Below, in pieces: positions 54,247 to 61,314 of a DNA stretch of 61,314 bases. The notes under the pieces are model-generated. The model had not been told where the DNA came from and did not search any database. It saw only the letters and a program-made list of their open reading frames with translations. The translations under genes were made by a program, and so were the position numbers. The DNA comes from Bradyrhizobium sp. STM 3843 (GTDB taxonomy: Bacteria; Pseudomonadota; Alphaproteobacteria; Rhizobiales; Xanthobacteraceae), in NCBI RefSeq assembly GCF_000239815.1, contig NZ_CAFK01000296.1:1-61314 (forward strand). Reading direction: 5' to 3'. The number at the start of each line of letters is the position of its first letter. Position 1 is the first letter of the stretch.

Positions 54247-54322
54247 TGGTGGGCCCGGCAGGACTCGAACCTGCAACCAGACCGTTATGAGCGGCCGGCT
54301 CTAACCATTGAGCTACAGGCCC
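54247..54322 (-). tRNA. tRNA-Ile(CAU), lysidine type (elongator, reads AUA)
   Basis: 76 bases with encoded CCA. On the minus strand: acceptor GGGCCTG pairs with CGGGCCC, D-arm GCTC...GAGC, anticodon loop CTCATAA with a five-pair stem, T-arm GCAGG-TTCGAGT-CCTGC, discriminator A. The anticodon CAT plus the GGTTAGAGC and CTCATAA context resembles bacterial tRNA-Ile2, whose C34 becomes lysidine (TilS), rather than initiator or elongator Met. Annotation pipelines often call it tRNA-Met. The cargo element ends 15 bp from its 3' side. Confidence 0.9.
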
Positions 54323-54488
54323 CGCGACGCTGGGCGCCCCGCATCAAGCCTCTCCGCGGACCAGCACGGGCCGATCGGCAGCTGCCGGCGGGGGAAACCG
54401 GGCGACGGTGCCGGCCTCGTTTACAGTGTGGGCGGCGATCCCGCAATGCCGCCGCCGGGCCGAACCACGGCCGCAACGGCCCGGCACG

Positions 54489-55460
54489 TCAATCCACCGA
54501 CACGCCGGCGAATTCGACCACCTTGCGCCATTTCTCGGTCTCGTCAGCCACCAGCTTGCCGAACTCCTCCGGCGCCATGGCGCGCGGGATGCCGCCGGTC
54601 TCGGCCAGCCGCGCCACCAGTTTAGGGTCCTTCAGCGCCTCCTCGACGGCCTTGTTGAGGATGCTAACGATCTCGGCCGGCGTGCCCCTGGGTGCCGAAA
54701 TGCCGTAGAACCCGACCGATTCGTAGCCCGGAATGGTCTCGGCAATCGCGGGCACGTCCGGCACCGTCGGCCAGCGCTGGGGCGAGGTGACGCCGAGCGC
54801 GCGCACGCTGCCGCCGCGGGCCTGCTCCAGCGCGCTCGGCAGGTTGTCGAAGATCAGCTGCACCTTGTCGGAGATGATATCGGGAAAGGCGAGCGCCGAG
54901 CCGCGATAGGGCACGTGCAGCATGTCGCATTTGGTCATTGCCTTGAACAGCTCGGCCGACATGTGCACCGAGGTGCCGTTGCCGGAGGAGGCATAGGAGA
55001 TCTTGCCGGGATTGGCGCGGCAATAGTCGATGAACTCCTGCACCGTTCTTGCCGGCACCGCATTGCTGACCACCAGCATGTTGGTGAGCTGCATGATGCT
55101 GGCGACCGGAACGGTGTCGCGGAGGAAATCGTAGGACAGCTTCTTGTAGAGCGAGGTGCTGATCGCATTGTTGGGCGCGACGAACAGCAGCGTATAGCCG
55201 TCGGGCGGCGAATTGATCGCGGCCGCCGCGGCGATGTTGCCGCCCGAACCGGTGCGGTTCTCCACCACGAATTGCTGGCCGAAATGGTCGGACAGCCACT
55301 GCGCCATGATGCGCGCGACCACGTCGACCGGACCGCCCGGCGCGAAGCCGATCAGCCAGCGCACCGGATGATCCGGATAGCCGGCGGCGGCCGGCAGCGG
55401 CCGCAAGGTGATGCCGATCAGGACAACGAGGCCGAACAGAATCGCACGCGATCTCCTCAT
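54489..55460 (-). CDS. Tripartite tricarboxylate transporter receptor (Bug/TctC family)
   Basis: 323 residues. Signal peptide MRRSRAILFGLVVLIGITLRPLPAAAG. The Bug fold is clear: YPDHPVRWLIGFAPGGPVDVVARIMA (about 28-53), FVVENRTGSGGNIAAAAA (about 64-81), PDGYTLLF, and the later GISAPRGTPAEIVSILNKAVEEAL. It captures a small organic acid in the periplasm. TctA/TctB membrane genes are absent nearby, so it is an orphan receptor. Divergent from the TAXI receptor at 55565. Confidence 0.9.
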   Translation of the reverse strand: MRRSRAILFGLVVLIGITLRPLPAAAGYPDHPVRWLIGFAPGGPVDVVARIMAQWLSDHFGQQFVVENRTGSGGNIAAAAAINSPPDGYTLLFVAPNNAISTSLYKKLSYDFLRDTVPVASIMQLTNMLVVSNAVPARTVQEFIDYCRANPGKISYASSGNGTSVHMSAELFKAMTKCDMLHVPYRGSALAFPDIISDKVQLIFDNLPSALEQARGGSVRALGVTSPQRWPTVPDVPAIAETIPGYESVGFYGISAPRGTPAEIVSILNKAVEEALKDPKLVARLAETGGIPRAMAPEEFGKLVADETEKWRKVVEFAGVSVD

Positions 55461-55564
55461 CGGTCTTCCTCCTCGAAACTCTTGTCGTTGTGATCGGGCT
55501 CATGCTTCCATAAAGCGGCGCCGTTGCCTACAAGCTCGCTGTCGCGGAAAGCGGATGGTGGATC

Positions 55565-56557
55565 ATGAGGCGTGTCGGTGTCGTTTGCATAACCCTCTAC
55601 ATGATCCTTGCGCTGCTCGGCGGCAGCGCTGCAGCGCAACAGGGAGAGACCGCCATCACCAGCGCCACAACCAGCAAGGCCACGATCAGCCTGGGAACCG
55701 CCACACCGGGCGGCGGCTTCCCGCTTTACGGCGATGCCTTTGCTAAAGCCATGAATGCGGGCGATCCGTCGCTGGAGATCGTTCCGCGTAACACCAAGGG
55801 CAGCAATGAGAACATCCCGCTGCTCGAGCAGGGCGAGCTCGACCTCGGGCTGGTCGCGGGCGAGCCGGCCTATCAGGCCTTCATGGGCATCGACCGGCCG
55901 CCGACGCGGCTGAAGATCCTGACCGCGATTTTTTCCAGTCCGGGCTTGTTCGTGGTGCGCGCCGACGGCCCCTACAAGACCATTCGCGATCTGGTCGGGC
56001 AGACCGTCGTGTTCGGAGCCAAGGGCTCCGGCCTGCCGATCATGTCGCGCTACATCCTCGACGGCCTCGGCCTGAAGCAGGATACGGATTTCAAGGCGAT
56101 CTATCTCGACCGCGCCGGCGATGGGCCGGCCATGGTGCAGGATGGTCGCGCGGCGGCGCTGTGGGGCGCGGGCATCGGCTGGCCGGGCTTTGTCGCGATG
56201 GCGAACAGTGCCGGCGGCGCGCGCTTCATCGCGCCTTCGGCGGACGAGATCGCAATGGTGCGCGCCAAGCACAGCTTCTTGAAGCCGCTGACGGTGCCGG
56301 CGAACAGCTATCCGGGGCAGCGCGAACCGATCGCGTCGCTCGGCTCCTGGAGCTTCGTCCTGGTGCGCGAGACCCTGCCGGATGACGTCGCCTATCGTCT
56401 CGCCCGCACGCTGCACGGTGCGGAAACGACGCTATGCCAGACGCTGGCACAGGCCTGCGAGACCACGGCCGCGAATACGGTTGCGGCCGCGCCGAGTGTC
56501 GATCTCATTCACCCGGGTGTGCTGAAGTACTTCAAGGAGATTGGCGCCGCCAAATAG
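55565..56557 (+). CDS. TAXI-family TRAP transporter solute receptor
   Basis: 330 residues from ATG 55565. A signal peptide (CITLYMILALLGGSAAAQQ) ends near residue 21. TAXI features: ISLGTATPGGGFPLYGDAFAKAMN (about 38-61), ENIPLLEQGELDLGLVAGEPAY (about 78-99), a long GQTVVFGAKGSGLPIMSRYILDGLGL, and the late VPANSYPGQREPIASLGSW, as in TAXI receptors. The family (TRAP-associated extracytoplasmic immunogenic) binds small organic acids. No TRAP membrane genes are adjacent: another orphan receptor. Confidence 0.88.
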   Translation: MRRVGVVCITLYMILALLGGSAAAQQGETAITSATTSKATISLGTATPGGGFPLYGDAFAKAMNAGDPSLEIVPRNTKGSNENIPLLEQGELDLGLVAGEPAYQAFMGIDRPPTRLKILTAIFSSPGLFVVRADGPYKTIRDLVGQTVVFGAKGSGLPIMSRYILDGLGLKQDTDFKAIYLDRAGDGPAMVQDGRAAALWGAGIGWPGFVAMANSAGGARFIAPSADEIAMVRAKHSFLKPLTVPANSYPGQREPIASLGSWSFVLVRETLPDDVAYRLARTLHGAETTLCQTLAQACETTAANTVAAAPSVDLIHPGVLKYFKEIGAAK

Positions 56558-56562
56558 CACGC

Positions 56563-56590
56563 CGTCGTCCCGGCGAACGCCGGGACCCAG
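56563..56590. repeat. Short GC-rich hairpin repeat after the TAXI gene
   Basis: Perfect 9-bp arms GTCCCGGCG (56567-56575) and CGCCGGGAC (56578-56586), AA between. CGTCGTCCCGGCGAACGCC is a dispersed intergenic motif in Bradyrhizobium-type genomes. It may also end transcription of the TAXI gene. Confidence 0.65.
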
Positions 56591-56730
56591 ACCGCGTGAT
56601 GCCGGTTCTGGCGCGTGACGCTGATCGCGCTGCCTTCTCTCCATCGTCGCCGCCGGTCGTTATCAGTCCCCGCGTCTCGCGCGCAATTGCGCGCTTAGGC
56701 GGGGACGGTACCTTCACCGCTGCGCCAGCG

Positions 56731-57954
56731 TCACTTCTTCACCAGCGGACACGCCGGATCGGGCGGGCCGAATGCGTCCTCGCCGGAGATCGTCGCCAGG
56801 ATCTTGTAATAGTCCCACGGATATTTGCTCTCCTCCGGCGACTTGACCTGCACCAGCACCAGATCGTGCACCATCAGATTGTCGGCACGGAGCTTGCCAC
56901 GGCGGGCGAAGAAATCCTCGACCGGCGTCTCGCGCATCTTCGCCGCCACCGCGAGCGGGTCGTCGCTGCCTGTGGCCTTGATCGCGTTCAGATAATGCGT
57001 GACGGCGGAATAGACGCCGGCCTGCCACATCGTCGGCATCCGGTTCATCTTGGCGAAATAGCGCTTCGACCATTCGCGGGTCTTGTCGTCCATGTCCCAG
57101 TAGAACGAGGTGGTCAGCAGCAGGCCCTGCGCCGCGGGCAGGCCGAGCGAATGGATGTCGGTGATCAGCGCCAGCAGCGCCGCCATCTGCTGGCCGCCCT
57201 TCATCACGCCGAATTCGGCCGCGGTCTTGATCTCGTTGATGTTGTTCGGGGGCCCAGCGGCGATGCCGATGATCCTGGCCTTGGAGGCCTGCGCCTGCAG
57301 GATGAAGGACGATAGATCTGGCGTGGCGAAGGGCGGCCGCACCGAGCCCACCACCTTGCCGCCATTGGAGGTCACGACGCTCGACGCATCACGCTCCAGC
57401 GAATGGCCGAAGGCGTAGTCATCGGTGATGAAGAACCAGCTGTCGCCGCCGCGCTTCACCACCTCCTTGGCGGTGCCGGTGGCGAGCGCGCGGGTGTCGA
57501 ACACCCACTGCATGGCGTAGGGCGAGCAGAACTTGCCGTGGAAATCGGCCGCGCCGGTCGACTGGGTGATGAACAGCCGCTTCTTCTCGTTGGCGATGGT
57601 CTGCACCGCTAATCCGACCGCGGAGACCGGAACATCGACGATCAGGTCGACCTGTTCGGTGTCGTACCAGCGCCGGGCGATCGCTGCGCCAATATCCGCC
57701 TTGAGCTGATGGTCGCCGACGATGACGCTGATCGGCTTGTCCAGGACCTTGCCGCCGAAATCGTCGACGGCCATCTGTGCGGCCGTGACCGAGCCCTGTC
57801 CGGTCGGAGTCGACGCCGGGCCGTTCATGTCGGAGAGCACACCGATCTTGACGATGCCGTCGGAAATCTCGGCGCGCGCTGTTGGTGCTATCAAGAGCAC
57901 GGCCGCGGCCATCAGCGCGGCTTTGCTCGCTCGTTCGACGTCGATGATTGGCAA
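56731..57954 (-). CDS. ABC transporter substrate-binding protein (branched-chain amino acid/amide type)
   Basis: 407 residues. Signal peptide ASKAALMAAAVLLIAPTARAE. Type I periplasmic-binding fold (Peripla_BP_6): IVKIGVLSDMNGPASTPTGQGSVTAAQMAVDDFGG (about 34-67), VDLIVDVPVSAVGLAVQTIANEKKRLFI (about 103), FITDDYAFGHSLERDA (about 172) and YKILATISGEDAF near the end. Ligand unknown. LivHMGF-type membrane and ATPase genes are absent, so it is a third orphan receptor in a row. It converges with the TAXI gene. Confidence 0.9.
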   Translation of the reverse strand: MPIIDVERASKAALMAAAVLLIAPTARAEISDGIVKIGVLSDMNGPASTPTGQGSVTAAQMAVDDFGGKVLDKPISVIVGDHQLKADIGAAIARRWYDTEQVDLIVDVPVSAVGLAVQTIANEKKRLFITQSTGAADFHGKFCSPYAMQWVFDTRALATGTAKEVVKRGGDSWFFITDDYAFGHSLERDASSVVTSNGGKVVGSVRPPFATPDLSSFILQAQASKARIIGIAAGPPNNINEIKTAAEFGVMKGGQQMAALLALITDIHSLGLPAAQGLLLTTSFYWDMDDKTREWSKRYFAKMNRMPTMWQAGVYSAVTHYLNAIKATGSDDPLAVAAKMRETPVEDFFARRGKLRADNLMVHDLVLVQVKSPEESKYPWDYYKILATISGEDAFGPPDPACPLVKK

Positions 57955-58027
57955 TCCGTCCTCCCCGATGTGTCCGGCTCTTTCGGCCGGTCGTCCCTTT
58001 GTGCAGTGAACCTGCCGCGTCAGTCAA

Positions 58028-58912
58028 TCAGGCCGCGAAGCGGATCTGTCCGGCGGGAGAGGTATCATAGCCGGTGAGTTCGGTGGCGCGTTCCCGGGTG
58101 CGCTTCTCCGCCAGGAAGCGGATCAGCGCCTGCATGGGCGGACGGAAGTAGCTGCGCTGCCGCATCAGGAGATCGAAGTTCTCCCAGGTGAGCGGCACGA
58201 AATCGAGCCCGGCCGCCTTGGCCGCTGCGCGCGTCGCGATGCCGCAATCGGCGTTGCCATTGCGGATCGCCGCAGCCAGGTCAGGGCCGGTGAGGCAGGG
58301 CGGCTCGCCTCGCTTCACATCCTTCAGGCTGGCGCCGGCGCGAGCGAGCAGCGATTCCAGCAGCAGCTGCGCCCCTGCGCCGGGTTGGCGCATGGCGACG
58401 ACCGCGCCGGAGGCAAGCACGTCGGCCAAGCTCGCGAGGTGACGCGGATTGCTCGGCGCCACCAGCAGCCCCTGTTCCCGCCTGACAACCCCGACCAGCA
58501 CCGCGTCGTAAAGCCCCGGCATCGCCCTGACGGCTGCGACGTTGGCGTCATCCTGGCCCGGCTCGCCGCCGTGAAAGTGGATAGCGGTCGCGATCACCTC
58601 GCCGCGCTGCAGCCGTTCGACGCCGCGCATCGTGCCCTCGTTCAGCGAGGCCAGCGCCGAGCCGGATTCGCGCAGGCTCCATTCGAGCAGATCGTCCTGG
58701 CTGCCGCCAACGATTGGCGGTAGGTCGGCCACCGGCATGCCAGGCGGCCGCGCCATGCCGGCCTGCACCCAAAGGTCGAGCTCGTGGCGCGGGAACAGCC
58801 ACTTCCCCGTTACCTTGCTGCAGGGGATTGCACCCGATGTCACCAATTCATAGAGCTTGCGCTCGCCCAGGCGCAGGTAATCGGCTGCTTCGCTGGTGGT
58901 GAGGAACTCCAT
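58028..58912 (-). CDS. HTH regulator with PBP-like ligand domain, linked to tungstate transport
   Basis: 294 residues from ATG 58912. An excisionase/MerR-like HTH occupies residues 1-55: MEFLTTSEAADYLRLGERKLYELVTSGAIPCSKVTGKWLFPRHELDLWV. The rest (about 75-290) is a periplasmic-binding-like domain (PBP_like/ModA-like, cytoplasmic here): GSQDDLLEWSLRESGS, ATAIHFHGGEPG, AMRQPGAGAQLLLESLLA, and NADCGIATRAAAKAAGLDFVPLTWENFDLLM. Such proteins sense oxyanions. It is divergent from tupBCA (87 bp), so it probably senses tungstate or molybdate and controls the importer. Confidence 0.85.
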   Translation of the reverse strand: MEFLTTSEAADYLRLGERKLYELVTSGAIPCSKVTGKWLFPRHELDLWVQAGMARPPGMPVADLPPIVGGSQDDLLEWSLRESGSALASLNEGTMRGVERLQRGEVIATAIHFHGGEPGQDDANVAAVRAMPGLYDAVLVGVVRREQGLLVAPSNPRHLASLADVLASGAVVAMRQPGAGAQLLLESLLARAGASLKDVKRGEPPCLTGPDLAAAIRNGNADCGIATRAAAKAAGLDFVPLTWENFDLLMRQRSYFRPPMQALIRFLAEKRTRERATELTGYDTSPAGQIRFAA

Positions 58913-58921
58913 CCTGCACCT

Positions 58922-58931
58922 ATATGCATAT
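58922..58931. promoter_or_regulatory. Palindrome in regulator/tupB promoter region
   Basis: ATATGCATAT is a perfect 10-bp palindrome in the 87 bp between the divergent starts, with TATAT-type half-sites as in molybdate/tungstate-responsive operators. It could be the site of the 58028-58912 regulator or part of a -10 region. Confidence 0.45.
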
Positions 58932-58999
58932 TTCTGGTCCTCTTCAATTATTTGACAGGGTCTGGAATCTGTGCCGAACAAGACCATCCGGAGCAGCGG

Positions 59000-59692
59000 A
59001 TGACGGATCACGGCAGTGCCTGGGAGTTGATTGCGAACGGCGACGCGACGTTGTTCGCGATCGTCCGGTTGTCGCTGATCGTCAGCCTCGCCGCCGTCGC
59101 GTTCTCAGCATTGATCGGCCTGCCGCTCGGCGCCTGGCTGGCGCTGACCCGTTTTCCCGGTCGCGAGGCGGTCGTGGTCGCGCTGAATGCGATGATGGGT
59201 CTGCCGCCGGTGGTGGTGGGGCTGGCGGTCTATCTGTTGCTGTCGCGCTCGGGTCCGCTCGGCGAGCTCGGCATCCTGTTCACGCCGAGTGCGATGGTGA
59301 TCGCGCAGACCGTGCTGATCATCCCGATCATCGCGGCGCTGACACGCCAGACCATCGCCGACCTCTGGGTCGAATATCGCGATGAGCTCGCGGCGATGGC
59401 GGTCGGTCCGGTCGGGCGGGTGACCACGCTGTTGTGGGACGCGCGCTATAGCCTGCTCACGGCGCTGCTGGCCGGCTTCGGTCGCGCCGCCGCCGAGGTC
59501 GGCGCCGTCATGATCGTCGGCGGCAATATCGATGGCTTCACGCGCACCATGACCACGGCGGTGGCGCTCGAGACCTCCAAGGGCAATCTGCCGCTCGCGC
59601 TGGGCTTGGGACTCGTCCTTCTTGCCATCGTGGTGGCGATCAACGCAGCCGCCTGGGCGATGCGCGCTTGGTCGGAACGGCAGGCGGGTTAG
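59000..59692 (+). CDS. tupB: Tungstate ABC transporter permease TupB
   Basis: 230 residues from ATG 59000; GGAG about 8 bp upstream. Five to six helices (for example IVRLSLIVSLAAVAFSALIGLPLGAWLAL) and the EAA docking loop YRDELAAMAVGPVGRVTTLLWDA. GLPPVVVGLAVYLLLSRSGPLG and GFGRAAAEVGAVMIVGGNIDGFTRTMTTAVALETSKG match the TupB/ModB-like subgroup. It forms the inner-membrane channel. Upstream in-frame codons to 58784 overlap the regulator and are rejected. 3 bp before tupC. Confidence 0.92.
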   Translation: MTDHGSAWELIANGDATLFAIVRLSLIVSLAAVAFSALIGLPLGAWLALTRFPGREAVVVALNAMMGLPPVVVGLAVYLLLSRSGPLGELGILFTPSAMVIAQTVLIIPIIAALTRQTIADLWVEYRDELAAMAVGPVGRVTTLLWDARYSLLTALLAGFGRAAAEVGAVMIVGGNIDGFTRTMTTAVALETSKGNLPLALGLGLVLLAIVVAINAAAWAMRAWSERQAG

Positions 59693-59695
59693 ATC

Positions 59696-60418
59696 ATGCG
59701 TGCGCCCTCGAGCGACTTGCCGCTTGTTCTTGACGAGGTGTCGCTGCGGGTCGGCGCCACCACGCTGCTCGACCGCGTCAGCCTCCGGATCACACCGGGT
59801 GCCCCGACCTTGATCGTCGGTCCCAACGGCTCCGGCAAGACCAGCCTGTTGCGGCTGTGCATGGGCCTGGTGGGCCCGAGCGAAGGGCACGTCTTCTGGG
59901 GCGGGCGCGAGGTCAGTGCGCCGGCGCGGCGCGCCTTCGTGTTTCAACGACCGGTGATGCTGCGGCGAAGCGCCGCCGCCAATGTGGACTACGCGCTTGG
60001 CCAAGCCGGTGTGCCGCGCGCCGAACGTCCCGCGCGCATCGCCGAGCTGCTCGGGCGGGTTGGCCTGGCGGATCTTGCCGAACGTCCGGCGCGACGGCTA
60101 TCCGGCGGTGAGCAGCAGCGGCTGGCCGTGGCGCGCGCGCTGGCACGCAATCCCGAAATCCTGTTCCTGGACGAGCCGACCGCAAGCCTCGATCCGGCCG
60201 CGACACGTGCGCTGGAAGACATCGTGCTGACCGCGGCGCAGTCCGGCATCAAGATCGTGATGAGCACGCATGATCTTGGCCAGGTGCGCAGGCTCGCCGG
60301 CGACGTGATCTTCATGGTGCGCGGCGCGGTGCGGGAACGCAGTCTCGTGATCGATTTCCTCGACGATCCAGTAACGCCGGAAGCCGCGGCGTTCATCCGC
60401 GGCGATCTCGTGCTCTGA
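59696..60418 (+). CDS. tupC: Tungstate ABC transporter ATPase TupC
   Basis: 240 residues from ATG 59696. Walker A GPNGSGKTS (about 42-50), Q-loop AFVFQRPVMLRRS, signature LSGGEQQR (about 138), Walker B ILFLDEPTASLD (about 158) and switch His in MSTHDLGQVRRLAGD, so all ATPase elements are intact. It energises tungstate import. No extra regulatory domain is seen at the C-terminus. Between tupB and tupA in the operon. Confidence 0.92.
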   Translation: MRAPSSDLPLVLDEVSLRVGATTLLDRVSLRITPGAPTLIVGPNGSGKTSLLRLCMGLVGPSEGHVFWGGREVSAPARRAFVFQRPVMLRRSAAANVDYALGQAGVPRAERPARIAELLGRVGLADLAERPARRLSGGEQQRLAVARALARNPEILFLDEPTASLDPAATRALEDIVLTAAQSGIKIVMSTHDLGQVRRLAGDVIFMVRGAVRERSLVIDFLDDPVTPEAAAFIRGDLVL

Positions 60419-60448
60419 ACGCTCATCATCAAGATCAAGAAGGCTATC

Positions 60449-61276
60449 GTGATGCGCTCTCGCTTCGCCTCTCTCCTCGTCGTCAGCCTGGTCGCGGCCT
60501 GGGCCGCACTTGCGCCTGCGAGCGCCGAGGACCGCTCGATCGTGGTCGCCTCCACCACATCGACCCAGGATTCCGGCCTGTTCGGCTATCTGCTGCCGCT
60601 GTTCAAGGCCAAGACCGGCATCGACGTGAAGGTGGTCGCGCAAGGCACGGGACAGGCGCTCGACACCGCGCGGCGCGGCGATGCCGACGTGGTCTTCGTC
60701 CACGCCAAGCCGCAGGAAGAGAAGTTCCTGGCCGAAGGCTTTGGCGTGAAGCGCTACGACGTGATGTATAACGACTTCGTGCTGATCGGACCGAGCAGCG
60801 ATCCGGCGGCTGTGAAGGGCAACGACATCCTGGCGGCGTTCAAGGCGATCGCCGCCAAGGCTGCGCCCTTCGTCTCACGCGGCGACCGCTCCGGCACCCA
60901 TCAGGCCGAGCTGGCACTCTGGAAGGACGCCGGCATCGACATCACTGCGCAGAGGGGGCCGTGGTACCGCGAGATCGGGCAGGGCATGGGCGCAGCGCTC
61001 AATACCGCCAGCGCAATGAACGCCTATGTGCTCTCCGATCGCGGCACCTGGATCTCGTTCAAGAACCGCGGCGATCTCGCGATCCTGGTCGAGGGCGACA
61101 CCCATCTGTTCAACCAGTATGGCGTCATGCTGGTGAACCCGGAGAAATTCCCGCATGTGAAGAAGGAAGACGGGCAGGCCTTCGTCGACTGGCTGATCTC
61201 GCCGGACGGCCAAAGCGCGATCGCCAACTACAAGATCGACGGCCAGCAGCTGTTCTTTCCGAACGCGAAGCCTTGA
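60449..61276 (+). CDS. tupA: Tungstate-binding periplasmic protein TupA
   Basis: 275 residues; GTG 60449 and ATG 60452 both open. Signal peptide FASLLVVSLVAAWAALAPASA. The tungstate-selective motif VVASTTSTQDSGLFGYLLPLF (TTTS-like, residues about 31-51; only its first half contacts the anion), then VVAQGTGQALDTARRGDADVVFVHA, FVSRGDRSGTH, and WYREIGQGMGAALNTASAMNAYVLSDRGTW are those of TupA. It binds tungstate in the periplasm for TupBC; tungsten goes to enzymes such as formate dehydrogenase. The window ends 38 bp later. Confidence 0.93.
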   Translation: MMRSRFASLLVVSLVAAWAALAPASAEDRSIVVASTTSTQDSGLFGYLLPLFKAKTGIDVKVVAQGTGQALDTARRGDADVVFVHAKPQEEKFLAEGFGVKRYDVMYNDFVLIGPSSDPAAVKGNDILAAFKAIAAKAAPFVSRGDRSGTHQAELALWKDAGIDITAQRGPWYREIGQGMGAALNTASAMNAYVLSDRGTWISFKNRGDLAILVEGDTHLFNQYGVMLVNPEKFPHVKKEDGQAFVDWLISPDGQSAIANYKIDGQQLFFPNAKP

Positions 61277-61314
61277 TCAGTAGTTGGGAGTCGTTGACGC
61301 TCGCTCGATCTTCG

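Noticed and set aside
54247..54322. Cargo element as a tRNA-integrated island using a tyrosine recombinase
   Set aside because: No integrase gene and no direct repeat of the tRNA 3' end at the other edge; the ends are inverted repeats, which fits transposition instead.

Overview
The window is a stretch of a high-GC alphaproteobacterial chromosome, most like Bradyrhizobium or a close relative. This rests on overall gene content, the HutF-type histidine pathway, and several families of palindromic intergenic repeats that I recall from that genus. No database search was run. The left edge cuts a GH13 alpha-glucosidase; the right edge falls just after tupA.

Layout: 1-5.8 kb, GH13 end, a TIM-barrel sugar isomerase, an exported unknown protein, a beta-propeller protein, a TPR/winged-helix regulator and a divergent DUF899 thioredoxin-like protein with a small membrane protein. 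5.8-15.2 kb, histidine utilisation: a NitT/TauT-type ABC transporter beside hutC-hutF (leftward) and hutI-hutH-hutU (rightward), with a palindrome between the two operons that looks like a HutC operator. 15.2-23.7 kb, a GFA protein, an RND efflux adaptor/pump pair, a lytic transglycosylase and katG with a clear terminator. 24.2-38.3 kb, an exopolysaccharide locus: ExoY-like priming transferase, GT4, GMC oxidoreductase, aldo/keto reductase, GT2, a GH26-like glycanase, Wzz/GumC-like protein, Wzy-like polymerase, Wzx-like flippase and a GT47-like enzyme. 38.3-48.4 kb, an MBL-fold hydrolase, a DUF1194 VWA protein, an MgtA-type P-ATPase, a LysR regulator divergent from an SDR / amine-oxidase-like / cupin operon, and a nucleotide cyclase with an unusual WGR-like N-terminus.

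The most unusual region is 48,618-54,231. It is 5.6 kb bounded by near-identical 26-bp inverted ends (TGTG...CACA). Behind each end sit further copies of a 16-bp motif, seven in all, pointing inward. It carries no recognisable transposase or integrase. Its cargo is a TetR regulator facing a run of minus-strand genes: an FAD oxidoreductase, an antibiotic-monooxygenase-fold protein, an ICMT-like membrane methyltransferase, an SDR and a SAM methyltransferase. A deleted, frameshifted partial copy of the FAD oxidoreductase lies inside the run. The right end is 15 bp from the 3' end of a tRNA-Ile(CAU) gene. I read it as a non-autonomous cargo element moved by a transposase supplied elsewhere, most likely IS21-like or another multi-repeat DDE system.

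After the tRNA come three orphan solute receptors of three different transporter classes (TctC/Bug, TAXI-TRAP, ABC). The window ends with a PBP-domain regulator divergent from the tungstate importer tupBCA, with a palindrome in the shared promoter region.
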